From assembly GCA_903828235.1 (NCBI GenBank), contig CAIKLM010000122.1:45281-109280 (forward strand): a DNA stretch of 64,000 nt, read 5' to 3'. Below, piece by piece: positions 1 through 11,518 of this stretch. Every line of letters begins with the position of its first letter. The first letter of the stretch is position 1. The notes under the pieces were generated by a model. That model had not been told where the DNA came from. It saw only the letters and a list, made by a program, of their open reading frames with translations, and made no database searches. Source of the DNA: an uncultured beta proteobacterium (lineage in GTDB: Bacteria > Pseudomonadota > Gammaproteobacteria > Burkholderiales > Burkholderiaceae_C). Both the position numbers and the translations under genes were made by a program.

Positions 1-86
1 TAGACAAGGCCCGGGTCTGGGCCCAACTGAACTATCTGCTGCCGTCCCACGGCGGCGTCCAAGCCAAGCCGGAGGCGGCACGATGA
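1..86 (+). CDS. 3' end of TolC-family outer-membrane factor (CusC/CzcC-like), truncated by window start
   Basis: Open frame ...[27 protein letters not shown]; stop overlaps the next start (ATGA). Confidence 0.6.
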   Translation, partial: DKARVWAQLNYLLPSHGGVQAKPEAAR

Positions 87-1711
87 AAACCCGAAACACC
101 CTGTTGACGGCCGTCATTGCCGTCGCGCTGGCCGCGGGCGGTTTTGCGCTCTACCAGGTCGGCATGCACCGCGGCATGGGCCAGGCTGGCGCCGGAGCAG
201 CCACTGCGTCCGGCTCGACTCCTGCAGAAGACCCGACCAGCAGCATCGCCGCCGGCGAGGCAGCTACGCGACGCCACATCAAGGACGGCATCAAGGCCGG
301 CGAGATCGATCCTGCCACCGGCAAGCCCATCCTCTACTACCACGACCCGATGGTGCCCGGTAAGCGCTTCGACGCGCCGGCCAAGTCGCCCTTCATGGAC
401 ATGATGCTGGTGCCGGTCTACGGCGGCGCCGGCGGCGACGACCAGGGCACCGTCACCGTGAGCCCGCGCATCCAGCAGAACCTCGGCGTGCGGACCGCCG
501 AGGTCGTCGAGGGCACGTTGCAGCCCATGGTCAGCGCCGTCGGCAGCATCGCCTGGAACGAGCGCGACCAGTCGGTGGTGCAGGCCCGTGCAACGGGCTA
601 CATCGAGAAGCTGCATGTGCGGGCGACGCTCGATCGCGTGCGCGCTGGCCAGCCCTTCGCCGAACTCTACGTGCCCGAGTGGGTGGCGGCGCAGGAGGAG
701 TACCTCTCGGTTAAGCGCTTCGCGAAGGATGATGCGGGGCTGGCAGCCGCAGCCCGCCAGCGCCTGCTGCTGGCCGGCATGAGCGAAGCGCAGGTCGCGC
801 GCGTCGATGCGGCGGGCACCGTGCAGCCACGCATCACGCTCGTCGCACCGTCGAGCGGTGTCGTGGCCGAACTCGTGGTCCGTGAGGGCATGACGGTGAG
901 TCCGGGGATGATGCTGGCGCGCATCAACGGTCTGGCCAGTGTCTGGGCGAATGCCGAGCTGCCCGAGAGCCAGGCCGCGCTCGTGCGGCCCGGCAGCCAG
1001 GTCGAGGCGCGCAGTCCTGGCGTCCCCGGGGCGGTGTTCCGGGGCAGCGTACAGGCGCTGCTGCCCGAAGTGAACGCGACCACGCGCACCCTGAAGGCGC
1101 GCGTGCAGTTCGCCAACCCTGCCGGTCAGTTGGTGCCAGGCCTGTTCGTCACGATGCAGTTCATGGACACCCGCGCGGGCAAGGCCTTGCTGGTGCCGAC
1201 CGAGGCGGTGATCCAGACCGGCCGGCGCGCGGTGGTGATGGTGGCCGAAGAGGGTGGGCGCTTTGCGCCGGTCGATGTGGAAACCGGCCTGGAGACCGGC
1301 GGCCAGACCGAGATCAAACGCGGCCTGAAGGCCGGCCAGCGTGTCGTCGTCTCGTCGCAGTTCCTGATCGACTCCGAAGCCAGCCTGAAGGGCGTCGAGG
1401 CGCGCCTGAACAACCAGCCGGCGCCGACGGCCGCCAACACCGCCCAGCGCCACAGCGCCCAAGGCCTGATCGAGTCGCTGGACCGCGAGAGCGTCACGCT
1501 CAGCCACGGCCCGATCCCGAGCGTCGGCATGGGCGCGATGACGATGGAGTTCAAGCTGCCGCCGCTGAAGCAACGGCCGCGCGGCCTGGCGGTGGGTGAC
1601 CGCGTCGACTTCGAGTTCTATGTAGACCCGACTGATGGCCCGACGGTGACCACGCTCACGCTGCTGCCTCCGGCTGCACCTGCTGCTGCCGCACCGGGAG
1701 CGTCGCGATGA
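83..1711 (+). CDS. cusB: RND efflux periplasmic adaptor, CusB/SilB-like, with heavy-metal-binding YHDPM motif and C-terminal CusF-like domain
   Basis: 542 aa; [30 protein letters not shown]-terminal [30 protein letters not shown]. Confidence 0.92.
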   Translation: MKTRNTLLTAVIAVALAAGGFALYQVGMHRGMGQAGAGAATASGSTPAEDPTSSIAAGEAATRRHIKDGIKAGEIDPATGKPILYYHDPMVPGKRFDAPAKSPFMDMMLVPVYGGAGGDDQGTVTVSPRIQQNLGVRTAEVVEGTLQPMVSAVGSIAWNERDQSVVQARATGYIEKLHVRATLDRVRAGQPFAELYVPEWVAAQEEYLSVKRFAKDDAGLAAAARQRLLLAGMSEAQVARVDAAGTVQPRITLVAPSSGVVAELVVREGMTVSPGMMLARINGLASVWANAELPESQAALVRPGSQVEARSPGVPGAVFRGSVQALLPEVNATTRTLKARVQFANPAGQLVPGLFVTMQFMDTRAGKALLVPTEAVIQTGRRAVVMVAEEGGRFAPVDVETGLETGGQTEIKRGLKAGQRVVVSSQFLIDSEASLKGVEARLNNQPAPTAANTAQRHSAQGLIESLDRESVTLSHGPIPSVGMGAMTMEFKLPPLKQRPRGLAVGDRVDFEFYVDPTDGPTVTTLTLLPPAAPAAAAPGASR

Positions 1712-4700
1712 TCGCCGCGCTGATCCGCTGGTCCATCGTTAACCGCTTCCTCGTGCTGCTGGCGACCGTCATCGTCACCGCCTGGGGCCTGTGGGCCGTG
1801 CAGCGCACGCCGCTGGACGCCCTGCCCGACCTGTCGGACGTGCAGGTCATCATCCGCACGCCTTACCCAGGCCAGGCGCCGCGCATCGTCGAGAACCAGG
1901 TCACCTACCCGCTGACGACGACGATGCTGTCGGTGCCGGGTGCGAAGGTCGTGCGCGGCTATTCGTTCTTCGGCGACAGCTTCGTCTACGTGCTGTTCGA
2001 AGATGGCACCGACCCCTACTGGGCGCGCTCGCGGGTGCTGGAGTACCTGAACCAGGTGCAAGGGCGGCTGCCCTCCGCGGTCAAGCCGGCGCTTGGCCCT
2101 GATGCCACCGGCGTGGGCTGGATCTACCAGTACGCACTCGTCGACCGCAGCGGCACGATGGACGCGGGGCAACTGCGCGCCATGCAGGACTGGTTCCTGA
2201 AGTACGAGCTGAAGACGGTGCCGAACGTGGCCGAGGTCGCGTCGGTCGGGGGCATGGTGCGCCAGTACCAGGTGTTGCTCGATCCGGACAAGCTGGCGGC
2301 CTACAACGTGCCGCATGGCGCGGTGATCGACGCGATCCGCAACGCGAACCAGGAGGCCGGCGGCTCGGTGCTGGAGCTAGGAGAGGCCGAGTACGTCGTG
2401 CGCGCTTCGGGCCTGCTGGCGACGCTGGACGACTTCCGCAAGATTCCGCTCAGCGCCACCGACGCCGGCGTCAGCGTGCGCCTGGGCAACGTGGCGCGCG
2501 TGCAGCTCGGCCCCGAGATGCGCCGCGGCATCGGCGAGCTCGACGGCGAGGGTGAGGCCACCGGCGGCGTGATCGTGATGCGCTCGGGCAAGAACGCACT
2601 GGAGACCATCGCGGCCGTCAAGGCCAAGATCGTGTCGCTGCAGGCCAGCCTGCCGAAGGGCGTGGAGATCGTGCCGACCTACGACCGCTCCAGCCTGATC
2701 GAGCGTGCCGTCGAGAACCTGAGCCACAAGCTGATCGAAGAGTTCATCGTCGTCGCGCTGGTCTGCGTGGTGTTCCTGTTCCATCTGCGCTCTGCGTTCG
2801 TGGCCATCGTCACGCTGCCGCTGGGCATCCTGGCCAGCTTCATCGTCATGCACTACCAGGGTGTCAATGCGAACGTGATGTCGCTGGGCGGCATCGCCAT
2901 CGCCATCGGCGCGATGGTCGATGCAGCGGTGGTGATGATCGAGAACGCACACAAGCACATCGAGGCTTGGCGGCACGAGCACCCAGGCGAGGACCTGAAG
3001 GGAGAAGCGCAGTGGCGCGTGGTCGGCGATGCCGCGGTCGAGGTCGGCCCGGCGCTGTTCTTCTCGCTGCTCATCATCACGCTGAGCTTCATTCCGGTCT
3101 TCACGTTGGAGGCGCAGGAGGGTCGGCTGTTCTCGCCGCTGGCGTACACCAAGACCTACGCGATGGCGGCCTCGGCTGGCCTCGCGGTGACGCTGGTGCC
3201 GGTGCTGATGGGCTACCTGATTCGCGGGCGCATCCCCGATGAGCGGCGTAACCCGCTGAACCGCGGGCTGATCGCAATCTACCGTCCGCTGCTCGACGGC
3301 GTGCTGGCCTGGCCGAAAACGACGATTGCCGTCGCTGCGCTGCTGCTCGCCAGCACCGCCTGGCCGATCCTGAAGATCGGCGGCGAGTTCATGCCGCCGC
3401 TGGACGAAGGCGACCTGCTCTACATGCCGACCGCGCTGCCGGGTCTGTCGGCCGGCAAGGCGGCCGAACTGCTGCAGCAGACCGACCGGCTCATCAAGAC
3501 CCTGCCGGAGGTGCAGACGGTCTACGGCAAGGCAGGCCGCGCCGAGACGGCCACCGACCCGGCGCCGATGGAGATGTTCGAGACCACGATCCAGTTCAAG
3601 CCGAAGGATCAGTGGCGCGACGGCATGACGAGCGACAGGCTGGTCGAGGAACTGGACCGCATCGTCAAGGTGCCCGGACTGTCCAACATCTGGGTGCCGC
3701 CGATCCGCAACCGCATCGACATGCTGGCCACCGGCATCAAGAGCCCCGTCGGCGTGAAGGTGGCTGGCACCGACCTGGCCGAGATCGACCGCCTGGCAGG
3801 CGAGATCGAGAAGGCGGTGAAGGGCGTGCCCGGCGTCAGCAGCGCACTGGCTGAACGGCTGACCGGCGGGCGCTATGTCGACGTGAACATCAACAGGGAT
3901 GCAGCGGCCCGCTACGGCATGAACATCGCCGATGTGCAATCGGTGATCAGCGCGGCGGTCGGCGGCGACAACGTCGGTGAGACGGTGGAAGGCCTGCAGC
4001 GTTTCCCGATCAACGTGCGCTACCCGAGGGAGGTCCGCGACTCGCTGCAGAAGCTGCGCCAGCTGCCCGTCCTCACCCCGCGCGGTGCACGCATCGTGCT
4101 GTCCGACGTGGCCGAACTGCGCATCACCGACGGCCCGCCGATGCTGCGCAGCGAGAACGCTCGCCTGGCGGGCTTCGTCTACGTCGACATCCGTGGGCGC
4201 GACCTGAAGTCGGCGGTGCTCGACATGCAGAAGGCGGTGGCCGAGCAGGTGAAGCTGACGCCCGGCTACTCGGTCTCGTGGTCGGGGCAGTTCGAGTTCC
4301 TGGAGCGCGCGACGGCCAAGCTGAAGGTGGTGGTGCCCTTCACGCTGGGCATCATCTTCGTGCTGCTGTACCTGACCTTCCGGCGCTTCGACGAGGCGCT
4401 GCTGATCTTGGCGACACTGCCCTTCGCGCTGATCGGCGGCTTCTGGCTGCTCTACCTGCTGGGCTACAACCTCAGCGTGGCCGGCGCGATCGGCTTCATC
4501 GCGCTGGCTGGCGTGGCGGCCGAGTTCGGCGTGATCATGCTGCTGTACCTGAAGCAGGCCTGGGAGGCGCGGCTGGCGCGCGGCCAGACCAATGACTCGG
4601 ACCTGCTCGACGCGATCCGCGAGGGCGCAGTCCTGCGCGTGCGGCCCAAAGCGATGACGGTGGCCGTGATCATCGCCGGCCTCGTGCCGATCATGTTCGG

Positions 4701-4899
4701 TGGCGGCACCGGCTCCGAGGTGATGCAGCGCATCGCCGCGCCCATGGTCGGCGGCATGGTCACGGCGCCGCTGCTGTCGATGTTCGTCGTTCCCGCCATC
4801 TACCGGCTGATGCGAAGACGCAGGCGTGCTGCTGCAGGCGAAGCGCCTGCCGATCACGGCGATGCTTCAATGCCGGACCCGGTGACGTCAGTGGCGTGA
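1708..4899 (+). CDS. cusA: Heavy-metal RND transporter CusA/CzcA-like
   Basis: 1063 aa HME-RND protein; [22 protein letters not shown] overlap with cusB. Confidence 0.95.
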   Translation: MIAALIRWSIVNRFLVLLATVIVTAWGLWAVQRTPLDALPDLSDVQVIIRTPYPGQAPRIVENQVTYPLTTTMLSVPGAKVVRGYSFFGDSFVYVLFEDGTDPYWARSRVLEYLNQVQGRLPSAVKPALGPDATGVGWIYQYALVDRSGTMDAGQLRAMQDWFLKYELKTVPNVAEVASVGGMVRQYQVLLDPDKLAAYNVPHGAVIDAIRNANQEAGGSVLELGEAEYVVRASGLLATLDDFRKIPLSATDAGVSVRLGNVARVQLGPEMRRGIGELDGEGEATGGVIVMRSGKNALETIAAVKAKIVSLQASLPKGVEIVPTYDRSSLIERAVENLSHKLIEEFIVVALVCVVFLFHLRSAFVAIVTLPLGILASFIVMHYQGVNANVMSLGGIAIAIGAMVDAAVVMIENAHKHIEAWRHEHPGEDLKGEAQWRVVGDAAVEVGPALFFSLLIITLSFIPVFTLEAQEGRLFSPLAYTKTYAMAASAGLAVTLVPVLMGYLIRGRIPDERRNPLNRGLIAIYRPLLDGVLAWPKTTIAVAALLLASTAWPILKIGGEFMPPLDEGDLLYMPTALPGLSAGKAAELLQQTDRLIKTLPEVQTVYGKAGRAETATDPAPMEMFETTIQFKPKDQWRDGMTSDRLVEELDRIVKVPGLSNIWVPPIRNRIDMLATGIKSPVGVKVAGTDLAEIDRLAGEIEKAVKGVPGVSSALAERLTGGRYVDVNINRDAAARYGMNIADVQSVISAAVGGDNVGETVEGLQRFPINVRYPREVRDSLQKLRQLPVLTPRGARIVLSDVAELRITDGPPMLRSENARLAGFVYVDIRGRDLKSAVLDMQKAVAEQVKLTPGYSVSWSGQFEFLERATAKLKVVVPFTLGIIFVLLYLTFRRFDEALLILATLPFALIGGFWLLYLLGYNLSVAGAIGFIALAGVAAEFGVIMLLYLKQAWEARLARGQTNDSDLLDAIREGAVLRVRPKAMTVAVIIAGLVPIMFGGGTGSEVMQRIAAPMVGGMVTAPLLSMFVVPAIYRLMRRRRRAAAGEAPADHGDASMPDPVTSVA

Positions 4900-4942
4900 G
4901 TACGACCGGCGGTGGGCTGTCGGATCAGCCGCCGCCGTCGGC

Positions 4943-5599
4943 CTATCGCTTCGCCTTCGCCACTTCCTCCGCCACGAGCGCGGCAAGCTGGTCCGGCCCA
5001 AAGCTCGGCAGGCTGCGGCCGTTGACAAAGAAGGTGGGCGTCCGGCTTACTTGCAGCGCAGTCAGGTCTTCGACATCCTGGGCCAGCAGCGCTTGCATCT
5101 CGGGTCGGGCCATTTCCTCCCGGGCTCGCTCGATGTCCAGGCCGGCGGCCTTGGCGATCTCGAAGGTGAGGTCGGGGTTGGGCCGCCCGTGGTCGGCCCA
5201 GGTCGGCTGCGCCTGCAGCACCGCTTCCAGCACCGGCTGGTACTTGCCCTGGCGCTTGGCCGCCTCAAGCAGCTTCACCACCTGGGCGGAGCCCTGGTGG
5301 AAGGGTGCATAGCGGATGACGAGCCGGACGTCGTTGGGGTATTTCGCCATCAGGCTCTTGACGATCGGATAGAACGCGCGACAGGTCTCGCAGGCCGGGT
5401 CGAAGAACTCGACGATCGTGACCGGCGCGCCCTGCGGCCCGAGCACCGGCGAGTGCATGCGCACGAGGCGGGTCTGCTCGGCGCGGACTGTCTGGTCCTG
5501 GGCGCTCTGCGTCTGCTTCCGGTACAGGCTCACGCCCAGGGCGAAGGCGGCGACCACCAGGATCAGGATGCCGCCGACGGCGAGCTTCTTGGTGTTCAT
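4943..5599 (-). CDS. DsbA-like thioredoxin-fold thiol:disulfide protein
   Basis: MNTKKLAVGG... with FFDPACETCRAFYP (CxxC) and cis-Pro region SRTPTFFVNG. Confidence 0.88.
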   Translation of the reverse strand: MNTKKLAVGGILILVVAAFALGVSLYRKQTQSAQDQTVRAEQTRLVRMHSPVLGPQGAPVTIVEFFDPACETCRAFYPIVKSLMAKYPNDVRLVIRYAPFHQGSAQVVKLLEAAKRQGKYQPVLEAVLQAQPTWADHGRPNPDLTFEIAKAAGLDIERAREEMARPEMQALLAQDVEDLTALQVSRTPTFFVNGRSLPSFGPDQLAALVAEEVAKAKR

Positions 5600-6057
5600 G
5601 GACGGGTCTTTCTCAGGTAGACGAGCAGGAGCGCGACGATGGCGGTGAAGGCCAGCAGCGACAGCCAAGGGATCTGGATGTCGCCGAGGATCACCAGCTT
5701 CTGATCGCTGCAGGATGGGCCGGCGCCGCAGGGAATCCACCACTGCGGCACCCAGCCTGCGACGAGTGCGGTGTGATACCCCGCCACTGCGACACCGCCC
5801 AGTGCCAGCGGCAAGGCGTAGATCGCGCCGCGCCGGTCGTTGCCGAAGGCCGCCATGCCGAGGATCAGGGCCAGCGGAAACATCAGGATGCGCTGGTACC
5901 AGCAGAGCTGGCAGGGCGTCATGCCCATCACCTCGCCGATGAACAGCGCAGCGAAGGTCGACACCAGGGCGACGGCCCAGGCGGCAGACAGCCAGATCCA
6001 TCCGGTGCCCGATCGGCTGGCCGGGGTGCTGACGTGTGTCCCATTCACGCTGCTCAT
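5596..6057 (-). CDS. DsbB/BdbC-type disulfide bond formation protein
   Basis: 153 aa; MTPCQLCWYQRILMFPLALILG; overlaps downstream dsbA-like gene. Confidence 0.92.
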   Translation of the reverse strand: MSSVNGTHVSTPASRSGTGWIWLSAAWAVALVSTFAALFIGEVMGMTPCQLCWYQRILMFPLALILGMAAFGNDRRGAIYALPLALGGVAVAGYHTALVAGWVPQWWIPCGAGPSCSDQKLVILGDIQIPWLSLLAFTAIVALLLVYLRKTRP

Positions 6058-6276
6058 AACGCGTGAAGTGTCGCTGCAGGATGAATCCGTGTGGTCGCCG
6101 GCTCAGCTGCAACCGCCACAAAGGCCGCAACTCTGCTTGACGCCGATCGCAGGATGCCCGTCCGCGAGTTCAGGCGCCCTATGGCAGTGCAGCGACTTCT
6201 CACCGAGCCGGCTCGGGCTGCTTCTTCCGCCGAGATCCATGCGCTTCCACATCGGGTGGTGTCGACTTCAATGAAC

Positions 6277-6840
6277 TCAACCGCGGAGGTCCAGATCTGC
6301 AACCAATTTTGAAGCCTGTGCGCGTGTTTTCACCGACTCAGCGTGAGCCATCTGCCAGGTGAAGCTGGTACCCCAGGCCCAGCCCGAGCCGATGAGCTCG
6401 ACCACCCGCAAGTCGCCGACGCGGCCTTCAACACTCATGTCGATACTCCGGCCCTCCCATTGCGCGGACACGCGATGTGCGCCGGGCTTCAGGCGCAGAC
6501 GCACCAACGACACCGGAATGGTCGCCGCACTGGCGGCGCCATCGATCGCCACAGGCACCACCACACTGGCATCCCCCCATCGGCTGCGCAGCACGTACAC
6601 GGTCAGCGCAGCGGGGTCGGCCTCGAAGCGTTTAGCCTCGGCCTCGACCGCGTCGGTCGGCACGGCGGTCGGTGTGCAGGTCAACGTTGGACGGTAGCTC
6701 TTGCCGATGCGGTGGCAGTAGGTGCCGTCGGCGTTGACGGACCGCAATGGTTTGGTCATGCACCCGGCGAGCGGCGCAAGGCCAACCACCGCCAGGCCAA
6801 GCAACAGAGTTCTGCGGTGAGGCCGGTCTGACTCGCTCAT
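6277..6840 (-). CDS. Predicted lipoprotein, hypothetical
   Basis: LAPLAGCMTKP lipobox; 187 aa. Confidence 0.65.
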   Translation of the reverse strand: MSESDRPHRRTLLLGLAVVGLAPLAGCMTKPLRSVNADGTYCHRIGKSYRPTLTCTPTAVPTDAVEAEAKRFEADPAALTVYVLRSRWGDASVVVPVAIDGAASAATIPVSLVRLRLKPGAHRVSAQWEGRSIDMSVEGRVGDLRVVELIGSGWAWGTSFTWQMAHAESVKTRAQASKLVADLDLRG

Positions 6841-6853
6841 GATGAACTCCGGT

Positions 6854-7243
6854 CTACTTCAGCGCAAAGCGCACGGTGCCGGCTGACTTGCCAGCGATGG
6901 TCACCAGGGCGACCACCTTGGTGCCGGGGCCGACCTTGAAAGTGCCTGAGGCTTCGAGCTTGTCGCCCGCCGGCTTGAGCTCGACTTCCTGCTTCTCGGC
7001 GCCTGTGAGCAGCGTCAGCTTGGCGCTGGCCTTGGACACATCAGCAGGCTTGCCATGGTCCCGCAGGTGCAGCTGGATCATCGTGGGCTTGGCGACCAGT
7101 TCGTAGTCGATGTCCTTGACTTCAACGACCACGCCGCCGTGCATGGGCTTGTGCTCATGCGCGTGGTCGTGCTTGTCGCCGGCGGCGTAGGCCGAACCGG
7201 CCAGGGCCAGGGTGATTGAAGCAAACAGGGCTTGGGTCTTCAT
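6854..7243 (-). CDS. His-rich periplasmic protein associated with czc operon
   Basis: MKTQALFASITLALAGSAYAAGDKHDHAHEHKPMHGG signal peptide plus His cluster. Confidence 0.75.
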   Translation of the reverse strand: MKTQALFASITLALAGSAYAAGDKHDHAHEHKPMHGGVVVEVKDIDYELVAKPTMIQLHLRDHGKPADVSKASAKLTLLTGAEKQEVELKPAGDKLEASGTFKVGPGTKVVALVTIAGKSAGTVRFALK

Positions 7244-7284
7244 GGAAGTCCTTTCGGGGTGGTGGGTGGTAACAGGGGAAAGCT

Positions 7285-10200
7285 TCAAAGCGCCTCGGCG
7301 TCCTTGTCGTTCATAAGCGCTTCGGCCGGCTTGCGCCCGAAGAGCCAGAACATCGCGGGCGTGAGGAAGGTGTCGAGCAGCGTCGAGCTGATCAGGCCGG
7401 AGAAGATCACGACGGCCACGGGGTGCAGCACCTCGGTGCCGGGCTGCTCGGCCTCGAACAGCAGCGGGGCCAGCGCGAAGGCCGTGACCAGCGCCGTCAT
7501 CAGCACCGGGCTCAGCCGCTCCAGCGAGCCGCGCATGATCATCTTCTGGTCGAAGTTCTCGCCCTCGAATCGCATCAGGTTGATGTAATGGCTGACCTTG
7601 AGGATGCCATTGCGCACCGAGATGCCAGCCAGCGTGATGAAGCCGACCAGGGCGGCCACTGACAGCGGTTGCCCTGAAAGCCACAGGCCGAGTACCGCGC
7701 CGACCAGGGCGAGCGGGATGTTCACCATGATCAGCGCCGACAGCGCGGCCGACTTGTAGCGGCTGTAGAGCACCACGAACATCAAGGTCAGCGACACGAT
7801 GGACAGCAGGCCGACCAGGCGTGAGGCTTCCTCCTGCGCCTGGAACTGACCGCCCAGCGTGATGAAGTAACCCTCGGGCAGCTTTGTTTCGGCGACCACC
7901 TTGCGGATGTCGGCGACGATCTCCGAGAGCGCGCGCCCGGACGCATTCGCCGACAGCACGATACGCCGCTTGCCGTCGTCGCGGCTGATCTGGTTCGGGC
8001 CGTCACCGTCTTCGATGGTGGCGATCTTCGACAGCGGGATGCGGCCGTTGGGCGTCTCGATCAGGATCTGGCCCAGGCCTTCCACCGAGCGCGCCGATTC
8101 CGGAAGCTTCACCACCAGCGCGAAGCGGCGGCTGCCCTCGACGATCTGGGTGACCTTCTCGCCTTCGACCAGCGCCTGCAATGCCGACAGCACTTGAGGC
8201 GCCGGCACACCGTACTGCGCGGCCGCGGCGTAGTCGATGCGCACCTTGATCTGCGGCGCGAGCACCTGCTTCTCGATCTGCAGGTCGGCAATGCCCGGGA
8301 TGGTGGCCAGCTTTGCGCGCAGCACGTCGGCCTGGCCGCGCAGTGCATCGAGGTCTTCGCCGAAGATCTTGATCGCGATCTGCGATCGCACGCCCGACAG
8401 CATGTGGTCAATGCGGTGCGAGATGGGCTGGCCGATCTCCAATGCGGCCGGAAGATTGACCAGACGCGCACGGATGTCGGCCTTGATCTCGTCCATGCTG
8501 CGCGTCAGTTCCGCCGTGGGCTTCAGGCCCACGTCGAGCTCACTGACGTGCACCCCCTCGGCATGCTCGTCGAGTTCCGCGCGGCCGCTGCGCCGCCCGA
8601 CGTGTGTCACCTCAGGCACCTGCTTGACCAGCACTTCGGCCTGGCGCGCCAGCGCTGACGATTCCGTCAGCGTGACACCGGGGTTCAGGCGCAGGCCGAT
8701 CAGCAGCGTGCCTTCATTGAAGGGCGGCAGGAAGGTCGTCGGAAAGAACGGCACGGCCACCGCAGCAACGAGCACCGCTGCACCTGCAGCGGCCATGGCG
8801 GCCTTGGGCCGATCGAGCACGCCCTGCAGGCTGCTGCGGTAACGCGCCTTCAGCCAGGCCAGGACCTTGGTGTCGCCATGGTCCAGGTTCTTCATCCGCG
8901 GCAGCAGGTAGTAACTCAAGACGGGTGTCACCGTCACCGAGACGATCAGCGAGGCCAGCGTGGACACGATGAAGGCGATGCCCAGCGGCACGAACAGCTT
9001 GCCCTCCAGTCCCGGCAGCGCGAACAGCGGGATGAAGACCAGGACGATGATGACCGTGGCATACAGGATCGCTGACCGCACCTCCATCGTCGCGTGCGCA
9101 ACGATCTCGATCGGATTCAGGCGGCTGTGCGGATGATTGGCGCGGTCCGCCTTCAGCCGTCGCAGCACGTTCTCGACGCCCACCACCGCGTCGTCGACCA
9201 GGCCGCCGATGGCAATGGCCAGTCCGCCGAGCGTCATGGTGTTGATCGACAGCCCGAAATACTTGAAGACCAACGCGGTGATGAAGATCGACACCGGGAT
9301 GGCTGTCAGCGCGATGATGGTCGGCCGCAAGGTCCCGAGGAAGAAGAACAGGATGACCGCCACGAAGATCGACGCGCCGATCAGCTTGCCCTGCAGCGTG
9401 GTGATCGAGGCCTCGATGAAGCTGGCCTGGCGGAAGGTCACGCGCGGTGCCTCCATGCCGGCCGGCAGCGAGGCCTTCAGCCCCACCAGGGCCTCTTCGA
9501 TGGACTGAGTCAGGGCAATCGTGTCGGCAGTCGGCTGCTTCTGAATGCCCAGGATCACGGCCGGTTTGCCTTCGTAGCCTGCGTCGCCGCGCTTGAGCGC
9601 CGCGGCGAAGGTCACCTCGGCGATCTGGCGCATCAGGATCGGTTGCCCATCCTTGGATGTCAGCGCCAGGTTGTTCAGGTCTTCGAGGCGTGAAGTTCGG
9701 CCGAGGTTGCGAATCAGGTACTCGCGCCCGTTCAACTCCAGGAAGCCGCCGGAGGTGTTGGAGGAGTAGCCCTTCAATGCGCCTTCGAGCTGGTCGTGCG
9801 TGATGCCCAGTTCGGCCATGCGCGTCGTGTTCGGCTGCACCTGGAACTGGCGCACTTCACCACCGATCGGGATGACCTGCGCGACGCCGGGCACCGACAG
9901 CAGCCGCGGGCGCAGCACCCAGTCGGCGTACTCGCGAACGGCCATCGCGCTGATCTTGCTCGGATCGACCGGAATGGCGATCTGCATGATCTCGCCCATG
10001 ATCGAGCTGATCGGACCCATGCGCGGCACCACGCCTTCGGCGATGCCTTCTTCCATGGACGACAGCCGCTCCGACACCAGCTGCCGGGCACGGAAGATGT
10101 CGGTGCTCCAGTCGAAGGTGACATAGAGGAAGGACAGGCCGGCCGACGAGGTCGAGCGCACGCTCTCCACGCCGGGCAGACCGTTCATGGTCGTCTCCAG

Positions 10201-10404
10201 CGGGAAGGTGATGAGTTGCTCCACCTCTTCGGCGGCCATGCCACCGGCCTCGGTCATGATCGTGACGGTGGGCTTGTTGAGGTCCGGAAACACGTCCACT
10301 GGGGTGGTGGAGAGCGTGAACGCGCCGTAGGCCATCAGAACGACGCTGGCGATGATCACCAGCAGCCGGTTCGTCAGGCTGTTATCGAGTAGCCACTTGA
10401 ACAT
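7285..10404 (-). CDS. czcA: Heavy-metal RND transporter CzcA-like
   Basis: 1039 aa; TTPVDVFPDLNKPTVTIMTEAGGMAAEEVEQLITFPLE. Confidence 0.93.
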   Translation of the reverse strand: MFKWLLDNSLTNRLLVIIASVVLMAYGAFTLSTTPVDVFPDLNKPTVTIMTEAGGMAAEEVEQLITFPLETTMNGLPGVESVRSTSSAGLSFLYVTFDWSTDIFRARQLVSERLSSMEEGIAEGVVPRMGPISSIMGEIMQIAIPVDPSKISAMAVREYADWVLRPRLLSVPGVAQVIPIGGEVRQFQVQPNTTRMAELGITHDQLEGALKGYSSNTSGGFLELNGREYLIRNLGRTSRLEDLNNLALTSKDGQPILMRQIAEVTFAAALKRGDAGYEGKPAVILGIQKQPTADTIALTQSIEEALVGLKASLPAGMEAPRVTFRQASFIEASITTLQGKLIGASIFVAVILFFFLGTLRPTIIALTAIPVSIFITALVFKYFGLSINTMTLGGLAIAIGGLVDDAVVGVENVLRRLKADRANHPHSRLNPIEIVAHATMEVRSAILYATVIIVLVFIPLFALPGLEGKLFVPLGIAFIVSTLASLIVSVTVTPVLSYYLLPRMKNLDHGDTKVLAWLKARYRSSLQGVLDRPKAAMAAAGAAVLVAAVAVPFFPTTFLPPFNEGTLLIGLRLNPGVTLTESSALARQAEVLVKQVPEVTHVGRRSGRAELDEHAEGVHVSELDVGLKPTAELTRSMDEIKADIRARLVNLPAALEIGQPISHRIDHMLSGVRSQIAIKIFGEDLDALRGQADVLRAKLATIPGIADLQIEKQVLAPQIKVRIDYAAAAQYGVPAPQVLSALQALVEGEKVTQIVEGSRRFALVVKLPESARSVEGLGQILIETPNGRIPLSKIATIEDGDGPNQISRDDGKRRIVLSANASGRALSEIVADIRKVVAETKLPEGYFITLGGQFQAQEEASRLVGLLSIVSLTLMFVVLYSRYKSAALSALIMVNIPLALVGAVLGLWLSGQPLSVAALVGFITLAGISVRNGILKVSHYINLMRFEGENFDQKMIMRGSLERLSPVLMTALVTAFALAPLLFEAEQPGTEVLHPVAVVIFSGLISSTLLDTFLTPAMFWLFGRKPAEALMNDKDAEAL

Positions 10405-10405
10405 G

Positions 10406-11518
10406 TCAGCGCACCTGGTTGATCAAGGTGGCGCCTTGCGTCGCGACCCGGTCGCCCGGTTCCAGCCCCGAAGTCACCGCGGCATTGACGCCGTCCAGTG
10501 GCTCGGTGGTGACGGTGCGAGGCTCGAAGCGCTCCGGCGCCGTCTTGACCCAGACGACGGTCTGATTGGCCGGGTTCTTCATCAGCGAGGCCACAGGCAC
10601 CGAGATGCCCTTGACCTTGTCCTTGGTCTGCACGAACACCCGCACCGGCTGGCCGACAGCCAGCAGGTTGAGCGCATCACCCTGGGCCCGGAAGGCCAGC
10701 GGCAGCGCCTGCTCGCGCAAGCTTCGCGACGCACCGATAAAGGTCAGGGGCACATGTTTGTCGCCCAGGGCAATGGTCGCGGCGCCGATGTTCGCGGCGA
10801 TGGCGGCGTCGAAGGCCAGCGCTTCGATGCGCAGGCGCGAGGGGTCGACGATCTCGAAGATCAGTTCGCGGGCATCCACCACCTGGCCGGCCACCACGTT
10901 GGCCGAGGCGATCACGCCCGACACCGGCGCCACCAACGCCTCGCGGGTGGCCAGGCCACCACCGACGGCAGAGATGCGTGCCGCCAGGCTGGCGGCTTCG
11001 CTCTCGGCCGCTTCGATCTCCTTGCGCGGCACCGTGTCGGCCAGCTCCTGCAGGCGCGCGATGCGCTTGTCGGCCAGTGCCTTGGCGGCGCGCAGCTCGG
11101 CCAGTTGTGCAGCCTGGTTCGATCGTTCGATAGGCGCCGCCGACGGAACGACGTAGGCCAGCACCTCACCCTTGCGCACCGCCTGCCCAGGGTTGGGCAG
11201 GCCACGCGGCCCCGGTTCGATACGGCCGGCGTTCAGCGGCTGTACCTTGCCACCGGCATTCGGGTCCATCAGCACCTTGGCGCCCAGCTCCACGGTGCGT
11301 GGCAGCTCGGCGGCTTCGGTGACGACGGTGCGTACGCCCAGCTGGCGCTGTGCAGGCTTGGGCAGAAAGACGCTGCCGTCGGGCTGGCGCTGCGGGCCGT
11401 TGGCACTGGGCGCTGCCGGCGCATCGCCGTGGTCGTGGCCTTCGCCGGCATGGGCTGGAGACAGTGCTGCCAGGGCGAACCACAGCGCCAAGCTGGTGGC
11501 GATCAGCGTGCGCTTCAT
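10406..11518 (-). CDS. czcB: RND periplasmic adaptor, CzcB-like
   Basis: MKRTLIATSLALWF...AGEGHDHGDAPAAP; adaptor domain; directly upstream of czcA. Confidence 0.85.
   Translation of the reverse strand: MKRTLIATSLALWFALAALSPAHAGEGHDHGDAPAAPSANGPQRQPDGSVFLPKPAQRQLGVRTVVTEAAELPRTVELGAKVLMDPNAGGKVQPLNAGRIEPGPRGLPNPGQAVRKGEVLAYVVPSAAPIERSNQAAQLAELRAAKALADKRIARLQELADTVPRKEIEAAESEAASLAARISAVGGGLATREALVAPVSGVIASANVVAGQVVDARELIFEIVDPSRLRIEALAFDAAIAANIGAATIALGDKHVPLTFIGASRSLREQALPLAFRAQGDALNLLAVGQPVRVFVQTKDKVKGISVPVASLMKNPANQTVVWVKTAPERFEPRTVTTEPLDGVNAAVTSGLEPGDRVATQGATLINQVR

Noticed and set aside
32-1573. 513-aa minus-strand ORF opposite cusB
   Set aside because: Antisense artefact of high-GC codon bias; composition rich in H/R/A/G, and the opposite strand has clear CusB motifs
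2377-4857. 826-aa minus-strand ORF
   Set aside because: Shadow ORF of the RND gene; low-complexity Arg/His/Gln composition, no family motifs
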